64,000 nucleotides of DNA from positions 1 to 64,000 of the forward strand of contig NZ_JAASAH010000014.1 of assembly GCF_012726235.1 (NCBI RefSeq), read 5' to 3'. Positions 43,413-51,924 of the stretch are shown here, in pieces (position 1 is the stretch's first letter; each line of letters opens with the position of its first letter). The translations under genes were made by a program, and so were the position numbers. The stretch comes from Streptomyces sp. HNM0574. Its GTDB lineage: Bacteria; Actinomycetota; Actinomycetes; Streptomycetales; Streptomycetaceae. The notes under the pieces were generated by a model. The model made no database searches, was not told where the DNA came from, and was given only the letters and a program-made list of their open reading frames with translations.

Positions 43413-44081
43413 CTAGGAGGCGAACAGGCGTACCTGCCAGGCCGCGTGGGCCTCGGCCCCGAGGTCGAGCAGCGGCGCGGAGGCCGCGGGGAGCTCGTCG
43501 GTGTCCGCGGTCGCGGCGGCGGCGACGGCGCGGGCGGCGACGTCGTCGAGGTCGGGGGCGAGGCGGGCCAGGACGCGGGTCGCGTCGAAGGGGTCCAGGC
43601 TGAGCAGCCGGACGACCGCCGTCGCGGGTCCGGACACCGCCTCGTACGCGGACGCGTGCGCCGCGTCGAGCGGGGTGAGCCCGGCGGCGCGCGCCGCGAG
43701 CCCGAGCACGATCGGCTGGTGCGCGCCGCGCGGGCGGGCCGCGGCGAGCGCGTCGAGTTCGGGCGAGGGCCAGGTGGCGCGGGCCGCGCGCATCATCTGC
43801 CGGCCGAGCCGGCGCGCGGTGTGCCGGAGGGCGGGCGAGGGGGTGCGGGCGTCGGCGGCGTCGTCGAGGCCGAGGGGGTCGTGCCGTCCGGTGGCCGCCG
43901 CGGCGGCGAGCGAGGCGGCGACGAGGCCGGCGGTGTGCAGCCGGCTGTGGCAGAACGCGCCGAGGGTCGCCGCGTCGGTGATGCGGCCGGCCTCGACGGC
44001 CTCCTCGGCGCCGCCGGAGTGCGCGTGCCCGCCGGCGGGGAATCGTCCGTCGGCGAGGACGAGCAGGGCTGCTCGGGTCAT
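43413..44081 (-). CDS. ureF: Urease accessory protein UreF
   Basis: 222 residues. The family start (LLVLADGRFPAGGHAHSGGAEEAVEAGRI) is clear, then the all-helical body (LGAFCHSRLHTAGLVAASLAAAA, HQPIVLGLAARAAGLTPLDAAHASAYEAVSGPATAVVRLLSLDP). It forms the UreD-UreF-UreG activation complex. It lies between ureC and ureG with spacers of 121 and 60 bp, which is loose for an operon but normal for Streptomyces. Confidence 0.92.
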   Translation of the reverse strand: MTRAALLVLADGRFPAGGHAHSGGAEEAVEAGRITDAATLGAFCHSRLHTAGLVAASLAAAAATGRHDPLGLDDAADARTPSPALRHTARRLGRQMMRAARATWPSPELDALAAARPRGAHQPIVLGLAARAAGLTPLDAAHASAYEAVSGPATAVVRLLSLDPFDATRVLARLAPDLDDVAARAVAAAATADTDELPAASAPLLDLGAEAHAAWQVRLFAS

Positions 44082-44202
44082 GGGGTGCCTCGCGCTGGTG
44101 CTCGGTGGGGCCCCGTACCGGTACGGGGTGAGGGGCCGGCCCCGCGGTCCCGCGGCGGCGCGGGACCGGCGGTGGCCGGAGGGGTCCGTCGGGGGCGGAC
44201 CG

Positions 44203-45924
44203 TCAGAAGAGGAAGTACCGCTGGGCCATGGGCAGTTCGGCCGCGGGCTGCGGGTCGACGGTGTCGCCGTCGATGGTGACGGTGAAGGTGTCCGGGTCGA
44301 CCTTCACCTCGGGCAGCGCGTCGTTCTCCCGCATGTCGGCCTTGGTGACCGGCCGGGTGTCCCGGATCGCGGCGAACCGCTTGCCGAGGCCGAGGCGTTC
44401 GGGGAGACCGTCCTCCAGCGCGGTGCCGGTGACGAAGTTGAGCGAGTTCGAGCCCGGCGCCCGGCCCGTCGCCCCGTACATCGGCCGCGGCAGCATCGGC
44501 TGCGGGGTGGGGATGGACGCGTTGGCGTCGCCGACCTGCGCGTACGCGATCTGGCCGCCCTTGATGACCAGTTGCGGCTTGACGCCGAAGAACTTCGGCT
44601 CCCACAGCACCAGGTCGGCGAGCTTGCCCGGCTCGACCGATCCGACCTCGTGGTCGAGGCCCTGTGCCACGGCCGGGTTGATCGTGTACTTGGCGACGTA
44701 GCGGCGGGCGCGGAGGTTGTCCGCGCGGCCGTCGCCGGGGAGGCTGCCGCGGCGCTGCTTCATCACGTGCGCGGTCTGCCAGGTGCGGAGCACGACCTCG
44801 CCGATCCGTCCCATGGCCTGGGCGTCGGAGGAGATGATCGAGATGGCACCCAGATCGTGCAGGAAGTCCTCGGCCGCGATGGTGCTGGGCCGGATGCGGG
44901 ACTCGGCGAAGGCCAGGTCCTCGGGGACCGCCGGGTTGAGGTGGTGGCAGACCATCAGCATGTCGAGGTGTTCCTCGATGGTGTTGACGGTGTGCGGCCG
45001 CGTCGGGTTGGTCGAGGACGGCAGGACGTTCGGCTCGCCGACGACCGTGATCATGTCCGGCGCGTGCCCGCCGCCGGCGCCCTCGGTGTGGTACGCGTGG
45101 ATGCCGCGTCCGGCGATGGCGGCGAGGGTGTCGCCGATGAAACCGGCCTCGTTGAGGGTGTCGGTGTGGATGGCCACCTGCGCGCCGGTCTTCTCGCAGA
45201 CGTTCAGGCAGGCGTCGATGGTGGCCGGGGTCGCGCCCCAGTCCTCGTGAATCTTGAACCCGGCGACGCCGCCGCGCAGTTGGTCCGTCATCGACGCCTC
45301 GGACATGGTGTTGCCCTTGCCCAGCAGGCCGATGTTGACGGGCATCCCGTCCAGGCCCTCCAGGGTGCGGGCGACGTGCCAGGCGCCCGGGGTGACGGTG
45401 GTGGCCTTCGAGCCCTCGGCCGGTCCCGTGCCGCCGCCGACGAGGGTGGTGATGCCGGAGGCGAGGGCCTCGTCGACGATCTGCGGGCAGACGAAGTGCA
45501 CGTGGGTGTCGATGCCGCCGGCCGTGACGATCTTCCCGTTGCCCGCGATGATCTCGGTCTCGGGGCCGATGACGAGGTCCGGGTGGACGCCGTCCATGGT
45601 CTCCGGGTTCCCGGCCTTGCCCAGCGCGGTGATCCGCCCGTCGCGGATGCCGAGGTCGGCCTTGACCACGCCCCAGTGGTCGAGGACGAGCACCCCGGTG
45701 ACAACGGTGTCGGGCGCGCCCTCGGCGCGGGTGGTACGGGCTTGGCCCATGGACTCGCGGATGACCTTGCCGCCGCCGAAGACGGCCTCGTCACCGGAGT
45801 TGCCCGGGCCGCCGGCGAGGTCGCGCTCGATCTCGATCAGCAGGCCGGTGTCGGCGAGGCGGATGCGGTCCCCCGTGGTGGGGCCGAAGAGGTCGGCGTA
45901 GGCCGGACGTGACAGCTCAGGCAT
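44203..45924 (-). CDS. ureC: Urease subunit alpha
   Basis: 573 residues. Start at MPELSRPAYADLFGPTTGDRIRLADT, overlapping the ureB stop by 8 bp. The nickel-site elements are present: DTHVHFVCPQ (His141, His143), the carbamylated Lys224 in GFKIHEDWG, HTEGAGGGHAPD, and the mobile flap VCHHLNPAVPEDLAFAESRIR, followed by ISSDAQAMGRIGE (Asp ligand). It hydrolyses urea to ammonia and carbamate in the cytoplasm and supplies nitrogen. Confidence 0.97.
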   Translation of the reverse strand: MPELSRPAYADLFGPTTGDRIRLADTGLLIEIERDLAGGPGNSGDEAVFGGGKVIRESMGQARTTRAEGAPDTVVTGVLVLDHWGVVKADLGIRDGRITALGKAGNPETMDGVHPDLVIGPETEIIAGNGKIVTAGGIDTHVHFVCPQIVDEALASGITTLVGGGTGPAEGSKATTVTPGAWHVARTLEGLDGMPVNIGLLGKGNTMSEASMTDQLRGGVAGFKIHEDWGATPATIDACLNVCEKTGAQVAIHTDTLNEAGFIGDTLAAIAGRGIHAYHTEGAGGGHAPDMITVVGEPNVLPSSTNPTRPHTVNTIEEHLDMLMVCHHLNPAVPEDLAFAESRIRPSTIAAEDFLHDLGAISIISSDAQAMGRIGEVVLRTWQTAHVMKQRRGSLPGDGRADNLRARRYVAKYTINPAVAQGLDHEVGSVEPGKLADLVLWEPKFFGVKPQLVIKGGQIAYAQVGDANASIPTPQPMLPRPMYGATGRAPGSNSLNFVTGTALEDGLPERLGLGKRFAAIRDTRPVTKADMRENDALPEVKVDPDTFTVTIDGDTVDPQPAAELPMAQRYFLF

Positions 45925-46228
45925 CGAGCGCGCCTCCCGTCTCACCGCGCAGCCCCGCGACGATCCGCTTCCCGCGCAGGGGCACGAGCGTGACGTCGAC
46001 CGGGATGCCGGGCTCGAAGCGTACGGCCGTGCCGGCGGCGATCCCGAGGCGCTTGCCGCGGGCGGCGGCGCGGTCGAAGTCGAGGCCGGGGTTGACCTCG
46101 GCGAAGTGATAGTGCGAGCCGACCTGCACCGGGCGGTCGGCGGAGTTGAGGACGGTCAGCCGGGTGGGTTCGGCGCCTTCGTTCAGCGCCACCGGTTCGT
46201 CGGCGTAGAGGATCTCTCCGGGAATCAT
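45917..46228 (-). CDS. ureB: Urease subunit beta
   Basis: 103 residues from the ATG at 46228, chosen because GGAG lies 9 nt upstream and the family starts MIPGEI. A longer start at 46261 would overlap ureA. Conserved segments: MIPGEILYADEPVALNEG, RPVQVGSHYHFAEVNPGLDFDRAAARGKRLGIAAGTAVRFEPG and VPLRGKRIVAGLRGE. Confidence 0.95.
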   Translation of the reverse strand: MIPGEILYADEPVALNEGAEPTRLTVLNSADRPVQVGSHYHFAEVNPGLDFDRAAARGKRLGIAAGTAVRFEPGIPVDVTLVPLRGKRIVAGLRGETGGALDA

Positions 46229-46244
46229 CTGGGCGTGCTCCGCT

Positions 46245-46547
46245 TCAGGCGATGGGCTCATGGACGGTGACGAGTTTCGTCCCGTCGGGAAAAGTGGCCT
46301 CGACCTGCACGTCGTGAATCATCTCCGGCACGCCGTCCATCACCTCGTCCCGGCCGAGGACGGCGCGGCCGGACTCCATCAGCTCGGCGACGCTGCGCCC
46401 GTCGCGGGCGCCCTCCAGCACGTGCGAGGTGATCAGCGCGACCGCCTCGGGGTGGTTCAGCTTGACGCCGCGTTCGCGGCGCCTGGACGCGACATCTGCT
46501 GCGACATGGATGAGCAGGCGTTCCTGCTCATGCGGGGTCAGTTGCAT
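46245..46547 (-). CDS. ureA: Urease subunit gamma
   Basis: 100 residues from the ATG at 46547 (GGGAG upstream). The complete gamma-subunit pattern is present: MQLTPHEQERLLIHVAADVASRR, GVKLNHPEAVALITSHVLEGARDGRSVAELM and GVPEMIHDVQVEATFPDGTKLVTVHEPI. It is the first gene of ureABCFGD; the operon promoter should lie in the gene-free stretch just upstream. Confidence 0.96.
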   Translation of the reverse strand: MQLTPHEQERLLIHVAADVASRRRERGVKLNHPEAVALITSHVLEGARDGRSVAELMESGRAVLGRDEVMDGVPEMIHDVQVEATFPDGTKLVTVHEPIA

Positions 46548-47534
46548 GGTCTCCCACTTCGGAATCAGCGCGTCGGGGCGGGACCGCCCGATTCCTTGCG
46601 GCGACGCGCTACAAGATAGATGTACCACGCAGGCGCCTCCGCGTGTCCCGCCAGGTCCGCCGGACACTAGGAGCCCGGCGTTTCAGCGGCCTTTTCGGTG
46701 CCGTTTCACCCTTGTTAACCCTGGGCTCCGCGCCCGAAATAACACCTTTTGGTGATGTTCGCCACAGTGTGCCCCGAACCCACAACCCCGCCTGAAACCA
46801 AGCCGGTTCCCCACCTGACCGCACCCCCCGAACACCGTCACCGCGGCACCTCCGCCCACCCCCGCGACGAGCACCCCGCGCGACCCCTTCGCCCCTCGTT
46901 CCGGCGTCCGCTTCCGCGCCGGGGCACCCCGGACCGCGGCCGGGCCGTCGAGGCAGGGCCGTCCCGGGCCGGGACCGTCTCGGGCCGGACCTTCACAAGC
47001 GGGGCCCTCGCGGGCGGGGCCGGTGCGGCCGGGCACTGGGAGGCGGGCCGGGCCGGGACAGGCGGGGGCCGCTGAGCAGCGGCAGGGCGGGGAGAGAGCG
47101 CTCCGGACGGGAGCGCGCGCCGGGAGCCAGGATACCCACCCGGGGCCGCGCGGGTGACGGGTTCCGCCGAACCGGGCGGCGAACCCGCAGGCGACAGGAC
47201 CGGGCCCGCGACCGGAGCGTGATGTTCCGCCGCCCGGGCGGCCGTTGACGCCGCCCCTTCACCGCTGACATCCGGTCACGTCCGGCCCCTCCCCCGCCGT
47301 CCCGGGCGTACCTCGTACGCCGTCTGCTTCCGGGAGCGGGCGGGGCCGCGTGGGGCGCAGGAGACTCGTGCGGTGACCTGCCGGCTCGCCCGCGCCCCTC
47401 CGCTGGGCGCAACAGCACGTCCGCTATGCGCTCTTGACGTGGCCTCAACAGAGGGCCGATCCTCATGCCCGCGTCAATGCACGTTGTCAGCTCCGCACGA
47501 CCCCCCACATGTCCCACGCACATCGGAGCCCACT
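46548..47534. other. 987-bp gene-free stretch between ureA and M28 aminopeptidase
   Basis: The ureA end must carry the urease promoter. The middle (about 46900-47100) is a low-complexity GGGCCGGGACC/GGGCCGGACC-rich tract whose open frames translate to Gly/Pro/Arg repeats without ribosome sites, so I call no gene. TTGACG at 47434-47439 with GATCCT 18 bp later is a possible promoter for the aminopeptidase gene, whose transcript would have a leader of about 65 nt. Confidence 0.5.
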
Positions 47535-48482
47535 GTGAACGCAAGAGACAAGCGACGTACGCTCATCGCGGCTTCCGCCAGCGCCGCGCTCGCCGTCACG
47601 CTGCTCGGGGCCGCAGGCGCCCAGGCGACCGTGGCCGAGACGGCGGCCGCGCCCGACATCCCCGTCGAGAAGGTCACCCAGGACCTCAAGGAACTCCAGT
47701 CCGTCGCGGAGGAGAACGGCGGCAACCGGGCGCACGGCCAGCCCGGTTACAAGGCCTCGGTCGACCACCTCAAGGCCAAGCTGGACAAGGCCGGGTTCAA
47801 GACCAGTGTCCAGGAGTTCGACCACGGCGGTGCGACCGGCTACAACCTGATCGCCGACTGGCCCGGCGGCGACGAGAACAAGACCGTCATGACCGGCGCC
47901 CACCTCGACTCCGTCGGCGAGGGCGCCGGGATCAACGACAACGGCTCCGGCTCGGCGGGCATCCTGGAGACCGCCCTCGCCGTCGCCGACGCCGACCTCA
48001 AGCCCACCAAGCACCTGCGGTTCGGCTGGTGGGGCGCCGAGGAGGAGGGACTCGTCGGGTCCCAGGCGTACGTCGACAGCCTCGGCAAGGACGGGGCGAG
48101 CAAGATCGACACGTACCTCAACTTCGACATGATCGGCTCCCCGAACGCCGGCCACTTCGTCTACCAGGACGACGCGGCCGTCGAGAAGGTCTTCAAGGAC
48201 TACTTCACCAAGAAGGACGTCGAGACCGAGGCGTCCGAGGAGACCAACGGCCGCAGCGACCACGCCTCGTTCAAGGCGGCCGGGGTGACGGTGGGCGGCA
48301 CGTTCACCGGCGCCGGTGAGACCAAGACCGAGGAGCAGGCGAAGAAGTGGGGCGGCACCGCGGGTGAGCCGTACGACAAGTGCTACCACTCGCAGTGCGA
48401 CGACTCGGGCAACATCGACGAGAAGGCCCTCGACCTGCACAGCGACGCCATAGCGCACGCGGTGTGGGAGCTGAGCAAGTAG
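47535..48482 (+). CDS. Secreted M28 zinc aminopeptidase (S. griseus aminopeptidase-like)
   Basis: 315 residues from the GTG at 47535 (CGGAG 6 nt upstream). The signal peptide (NARDKRRTLIAASASAALAVTLLGAAGAQA) and a short propeptide precede the catalytic domain (DIPVEKVTQDLKELQSVAEENGGNRAHGQPGYKASVDHLKAKLDKAGF). Metal and catalytic sites: TGAHLDSVGEGAGINDNGSG (His and bridging Asp), GWWGAEEEGLVGSQAY (catalytic Glu and ligand Glu), NFDMIGSPN (Asp) and KCYHSQCDD (His plus the disulfide pair). This is the layout of the extracellular double-zinc leucine aminopeptidase of S. griseus. Confidence 0.94.
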   Translation: MNARDKRRTLIAASASAALAVTLLGAAGAQATVAETAAAPDIPVEKVTQDLKELQSVAEENGGNRAHGQPGYKASVDHLKAKLDKAGFKTSVQEFDHGGATGYNLIADWPGGDENKTVMTGAHLDSVGEGAGINDNGSGSAGILETALAVADADLKPTKHLRFGWWGAEEEGLVGSQAYVDSLGKDGASKIDTYLNFDMIGSPNAGHFVYQDDAAVEKVFKDYFTKKDVETEASEETNGRSDHASFKAAGVTVGGTFTGAGETKTEEQAKKWGGTAGEPYDKCYHSQCDDSGNIDEKALDLHSDAIAHAVWELSK

Positions 48483-48501
48483 GCACCCGCTCCGTCGTAC
48501 C

Positions 48502-48533
48502 GGCCCGGCCGCCCGTTCACCGGCGGCCGGGCC
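48502..48533 (+). terminator. Hairpin after M28 aminopeptidase
   Basis: GGCCCGGCCGC (48502-48512) pairs with GCGGCCGGGCC (48523-48533), loop of 10 nt, followed by GTTCGCC. Confidence 0.6.
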
Positions 48534-48596
48534 GTTCGCCGTCCGGGGTGAACTGCCGCCGCGCGGGAGGCCGTCGGGGCCGTCCGGTGAAACGTG

Positions 48597-49028
48597 TCAG
48601 CGGGGCGCGGCGGGGGCCCAGGGCAGGGAGATCCAGACGGTCTTGCCGCCGCCGTCGGTCGGTCTGACCGTGAGCCTGCCGCCCGACTCGGCGGCGAGGG
48701 CGCGGACGATGACCATGCCGCGCCCGTTGTCCTGCTGCACGGCGGCGGGCAGCCGCCGCGGCATGCTCGGATGACTGTCGGTGACGCCGATGCTGAGCAG
48801 TTCCTCGCGCTCCAGCAGCACGTCGACGGTGAAGTCCGGGGACTGGCCGAGGGTGTGCTGCACGGCGTTGGTGGCGAGTTCGGAGACGATCAGACGGACG
48901 GCGTCGGCCGCGTCACTGCCCTCCGCGAGGCCCCAGTCGGTGAGGACTCCGGCGACGTAGCGCCGAGCGGCGGTCACCGAGGCGGGAGCGCTCGGCAGCG
49001 TGACGGATGCTTCCTGGTGGTCTGCCAT
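48597..49028 (-). CDS. RsbW-like ATP-binding protein (HATPase_c_2)
   Basis: 143 residues. The GHKL ATPase motifs are compact: N box LIVSELATNAVQHT, G1 VTDSHPSMPRR (degenerate), and G2 DNGRGMVIVRALAAESGG. Length and form match the stand-alone anti-sigma-like proteins found next to XRE/DUF397 pairs throughout Streptomyces (abaA-like and whiJ-like loci). It diverges from such a pair here. It may bind a sigma factor or the XRE regulator; the target is unknown. Confidence 0.88.
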   Translation of the reverse strand: MADHQEASVTLPSAPASVTAARRYVAGVLTDWGLAEGSDAADAVRLIVSELATNAVQHTLGQSPDFTVDVLLEREELLSIGVTDSHPSMPRRLPAAVQQDNGRGMVIVRALAAESGGRLTVRPTDGGGKTVWISLPWAPAAPR

Positions 49029-49179
49029 GGCGGCGCTGTCCCTTTCGCACCTGTGACGGTCTCCGCGGGGGCGGCGGACTGCGCGGACTGCCCGCGCGGC
49101 AGTGGCTGCGGAACCGCTCTCGGATGGCTGCTTCGCGACAGAGTGCCATCATCACGCGCCCGATGCGCCCGTTCCCCCG

Positions 49180-49189
49180 GATATGCATA
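49180..49189. promoter_or_regulatory. AT-rich palindrome in divergent promoter
   Basis: ATATGCATAT within GGATATGCATATATCTG is a strikingly AT-rich island in this DNA. It lies between the RsbW-like gene and the XRE regulator gene and may be a regulator site or a -10 region. Confidence 0.4.
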
Positions 49190-49318
49190 TATCTGTCGCC
49201 CGAAGCAGTGAACTCCGTGACGAGAGAGCGCATTTGACCGGTGCTGTGGCCTATCGGTTCTGGGGACGGCCCGCGCGGGACGGGCCACGGCAGCGCGGGA
49301 CGAGGGGGACGGACGAGG

Positions 49319-50224
49319 ATGACGCACCACGCTCCGGCGGTACGCCGCCGCAAGCTGGGCGCGGAACTGCGCCGCCTGCGCGGCCAGTCGGGTGTGACCA
49401 GCGGGGAGGCGGCCCGGCTGGTGGGCTGGCATCAGTCGAAAGTCAGCCGAATCGAGACCGGCAGCAGTGGCGTCAAACCGGCCGACCTGGAACGCCTGCT
49501 GGACGCTTACGGCGTCGGCGACCCCGGACTGCGGACGGTGCTGGCCGCGCTGTCCGGCGGCACCGCGCCCGACGGGCCGCCGGGGCCGTACGGCGCGCCG
49601 GACGACGGGCGCGCGGCCCGGGGCTGGTGGCAGGCGTACCGGGAGGCGCTGCCCGCCGCCTACCGGGACTTCATCGCGCTGGAGTCGGAGGCGGCGCAGG
49701 CCCGCACGCTGGAGACGCACGTGATCCCGGGCCTGCTCCAGACCTCGGCGTACGCGGAGCAGGTCACGCGGGCCGCGCTGGGCGCGGAGGCGGACCGGGA
49801 GCGGGTGGCGGCGCTGGTCGAGGTGCGGGCGCGGCGGCAGCGGGTGCTGCGCTCGGCGCGGCCGCTGCGGCTGGACGTCGTGCTGGACGAGGCGGCGCTG
49901 CGGCGGGAGGTGGGCGGGCGCGAGGTGATGCGCGAGCAGCTGGCGCACCTGGTGACCGCGGGTCAACTCCCGCACGTGCGGCTGCAGGTGCTGCCGTTCG
50001 GCGCGGGGGTGCACATCGGCGTCACCGGGCCTTTCGTGATCTTCTCATTCTCGCGCATGGCCGATCTGGACGTGGTGGTTCTCGACCACCTGACCGGTAG
50101 CCTCCACCTGGAACAGCAGGACGAACTCCGGGCGTACAGCACCGCGTTCGCCACGCTGCGTGCTCGCGCCCTGTCGTACGACGATTCACTCGCGTTCCTC
50201 GCCGCTCTCGGCGAGGGCAGGTGA
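49319..50224 (+). CDS. XRE-family regulator with DUF5753 (Scr1-like)
   Basis: 301 residues. The N-terminal helix-turn-helix is KLGAELRRLRGQSGVTSGEAARLVGWHQSKVSRIETGSSGVKPADLERLLDAYG. The C-terminal DUF5753 domain begins WWQAYREALPAAYRDFIALESEAAQARTLETHVIPGLLQTSAYAEQV and includes RPLRLDVVLDEAALRREVGG. This is the large WhiJ/AbaA/Scr1-like family. The next gene, 13 bp downstream, encodes its usual small DUF397 partner, and the pair often controls development or antibiotic production. Confidence 0.92.
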   Translation: MTHHAPAVRRRKLGAELRRLRGQSGVTSGEAARLVGWHQSKVSRIETGSSGVKPADLERLLDAYGVGDPGLRTVLAALSGGTAPDGPPGPYGAPDDGRAARGWWQAYREALPAAYRDFIALESEAAQARTLETHVIPGLLQTSAYAEQVTRAALGAEADRERVAALVEVRARRQRVLRSARPLRLDVVLDEAALRREVGGREVMREQLAHLVTAGQLPHVRLQVLPFGAGVHIGVTGPFVIFSFSRMADLDVVVLDHLTGSLHLEQQDELRAYSTAFATLRARALSYDDSLAFLAALGEGR

Positions 50225-50237
50225 AGGGAGAGCCGAC

Positions 50238-50477
50238 ATGCCCGCACAGCGACACCCCGGGGACGCGGCCCCGGCGACGGCTCCGGCGCGGCCGGACCGT
50301 CCCGGCTGGTTACGCAGCAGCTACAGCACGGGGGCGAACAACTGCGTGGAGACGGCCGTTCCGGATTCCGGCGGGCTGGCCGTGCGCGATTCCAAGGACC
50401 GGGACGGGCCCGTGCTGCGCTTCCGCGCGGAGGCGTGGGACGCGTTCCTCGACGGCCTGGGGCGCGCCGAGGTCTGA
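50238..50477 (+). CDS. DUF397 small regulatory partner protein
   Basis: 79 residues; ATG at 50238 with GAAGGGAG upstream. The core WLRSSYSTGANNCVETAVPDSGGLAVRDSKDRDGPVLRFRAEAWDAFLDGL is the full DUF397 motif (WxxSxxS, NCVEVA, VRDSKD, L.F....W..F). Such proteins bind and modulate the partner XRE regulator. It completes the trio with the regulator and the RsbW-like protein. Confidence 0.93.
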   Translation: MPAQRHPGDAAPATAPARPDRPGWLRSSYSTGANNCVETAVPDSGGLAVRDSKDRDGPVLRFRAEAWDAFLDGLGRAEV

Positions 50478-50491
50478 ACCCGGAAGGGACG

Positions 50492-51748
50492 TCAGGCGGC
50501 GGGCGGTGCGGTGGCGGCGACCGTGCGGGCCGCCGCCGCGAGCTGCTCGTCCGTCAGGTCGCCGCGCACGGTGAGGCGCAGCCGGGAGACGCCGTCGGGC
50601 ACGGAGGGCGGGCGGAAGCAGCCGACCCGGAGCCCGGCGGCGCGGCAGTCGGCAGCCCAGCGGACGGCCGCCTCCGGCGAGGGCGCGGCGACGGAGACGA
50701 CGGCCGCGTCGGGGCGTACGGCGCGCAGGCCCGCCTCGGTGAGGGCGGTGTGCAGCGCGGTCGCGGCCGTGCGGACGCGGCCTGCGCGGTGCGGTTCCTG
50801 CCGCAGCAGCTGGAGCGCGGCGAGCGCGGCGCCGGTGGCGGCGGGTGCGAGCCCGGTGTCGAAGATGAACGTCCGCGCCGTGTTGACGAGATGGTCGATG
50901 ACGTGGGCCGGGCCGAGCACCGCGCCGCCCTGGCTGCCGAGCGACTTGGACAGGGTGACGGTGGTGACGGTGTCCGCCGCGCCCGCGAGCCCGGCCGCGT
51001 GCGCGGCGCCGCGGCCGCCCGCGCCGAGGACACCGAGGCCGTGCGCGTCGTCGACGAGCAGCCCGGCGCCGTGCGCGCGGCAGGCGGCGGCGAGCGCGGG
51101 CAGCGGGGCCGCGTCGCCGTCGACGGAGAACACCGAGTCGGTGACGGCGAGCGCGGGCCCGCCGTGTCCGGCGAGGGCCTCGCGTACGGCGCCGGGGTCG
51201 GCGTGCGGGACGACGGCGGTGGCGGCGCGGGAGAGGCGGCAGCCGTCGATCAGGGAGGCGTGGTTGGCGGCGTCGGAGACGAGGAGGGTGTCCGGGCCGC
51301 TCAGCGCGGTGACGGCGGCGAGGTTGGCGGCGTAGCCGGAGGAGAGCACGAGGGCCGCCTCGAAGCCGCAGAACTCGGCGAGTTCGGCCTCCAGCGCCGC
51401 GTGCAGCCGGGTCGATCCGGTGACGAGGCGGGAGCCGGTGGCCCCGGCTCCCCAGTGGCGTGCCGCGCGGGCGGCGGCCTCGGTGACGTCGGGGTGCCGG
51501 GAGAGCCCGAGGTAGTCGTTGCCCGCGAGGTCGAGCTCCTCCGTCTCGGCGGCGCGGGGGTGCAGCGCCCGGAGCAGGCCGGCCGACCTGCGGTCGGCCA
51601 GGGCCCGTTCGGTCCAGGCGAAGGGGCCCCCGGCCGCGGGGGTGCCGGACGTGACGGGGGTGACAGGCGCGTCGGGGGTGGCGGGGGCCGGTTCGGGGGA
51701 GCTTCCGGGTGCGGGCGCGCTGGAGGTGTCGGAGGCGGGCGCGGTCAT
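50492..51748 (-). CDS. bioF: 8-amino-7-oxononanoate synthase
   Basis: 418 residues from the ATG at 51748 (GAGGAAAG upstream). Fold type I PLP enzyme of the alpha-oxoamine synthase family: LDLAGNDYLGLSRHPDV, GAGATGSRLVTGSTRLHAALEAELAEFCGFEAALVLSSGYAANLAAV, VDDAHGLGVLG and the PLP Lys in VTLSKSLGSQGGAVLG. It condenses pimeloyl-ACP or pimeloyl-CoA with alanine, the first step of biotin ring assembly. The first 45 residues are an Ala/Pro/Thr-rich extension without similarity to the family. It diverges from bioBAD. Confidence 0.93.
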   Translation of the reverse strand: MTAPASDTSSAPAPGSSPEPAPATPDAPVTPVTSGTPAAGGPFAWTERALADRRSAGLLRALHPRAAETEELDLAGNDYLGLSRHPDVTEAAARAARHWGAGATGSRLVTGSTRLHAALEAELAEFCGFEAALVLSSGYAANLAAVTALSGPDTLLVSDAANHASLIDGCRLSRAATAVVPHADPGAVREALAGHGGPALAVTDSVFSVDGDAAPLPALAAACRAHGAGLLVDDAHGLGVLGAGGRGAAHAAGLAGAADTVTTVTLSKSLGSQGGAVLGPAHVIDHLVNTARTFIFDTGLAPAATGAALAALQLLRQEPHRAGRVRTAATALHTALTEAGLRAVRPDAAVVSVAAPSPEAAVRWAADCRAAGLRVGCFRPPSVPDGVSRLRLTVRGDLTDEQLAAAARTVAATAPPAA

Positions 51749-51809
51749 GGCGGGCTTTCCTCGTTCCGGGTCGGCGCTGCGGTGCACCAGCGGCGGCGGG
51801 TGCTTTTTG

Positions 51810-51870
51810 TATGCAGTGCATAGACGGTAGTCCCTCGCGGAAGGGGGCGTGGTGTGGCAATAACCACACC
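51810..51870. promoter_or_regulatory. Two palindromes in the bioF-bioB divergent promoter
   Basis: TATGCA-G-TGCATA (51810-51822) and GGTGTGG-N6-CCACACC (51851-51870) occupy the 176-bp gap between bioF and bioB. They are placed to control both directions. The second does not look like the BirA or BioQ operators I know, so which biotin regulator binds is unclear. Confidence 0.5.
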
Positions 51871-51924
51871 TCCGGGACAGCCCGTTGTGGGGATTCTCCA
51901 TAGCCTGGGGCCTCGGGGTCGGAC

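Noticed and set aside
46749..47075. Possible small genes on either strand in the gene-free stretch between ureA and the M28 aminopeptidase
   Set aside because: Gly/Pro/Arg repeat translations from GGGCC-rich DNA with no ribosome site and no recognisable domain.
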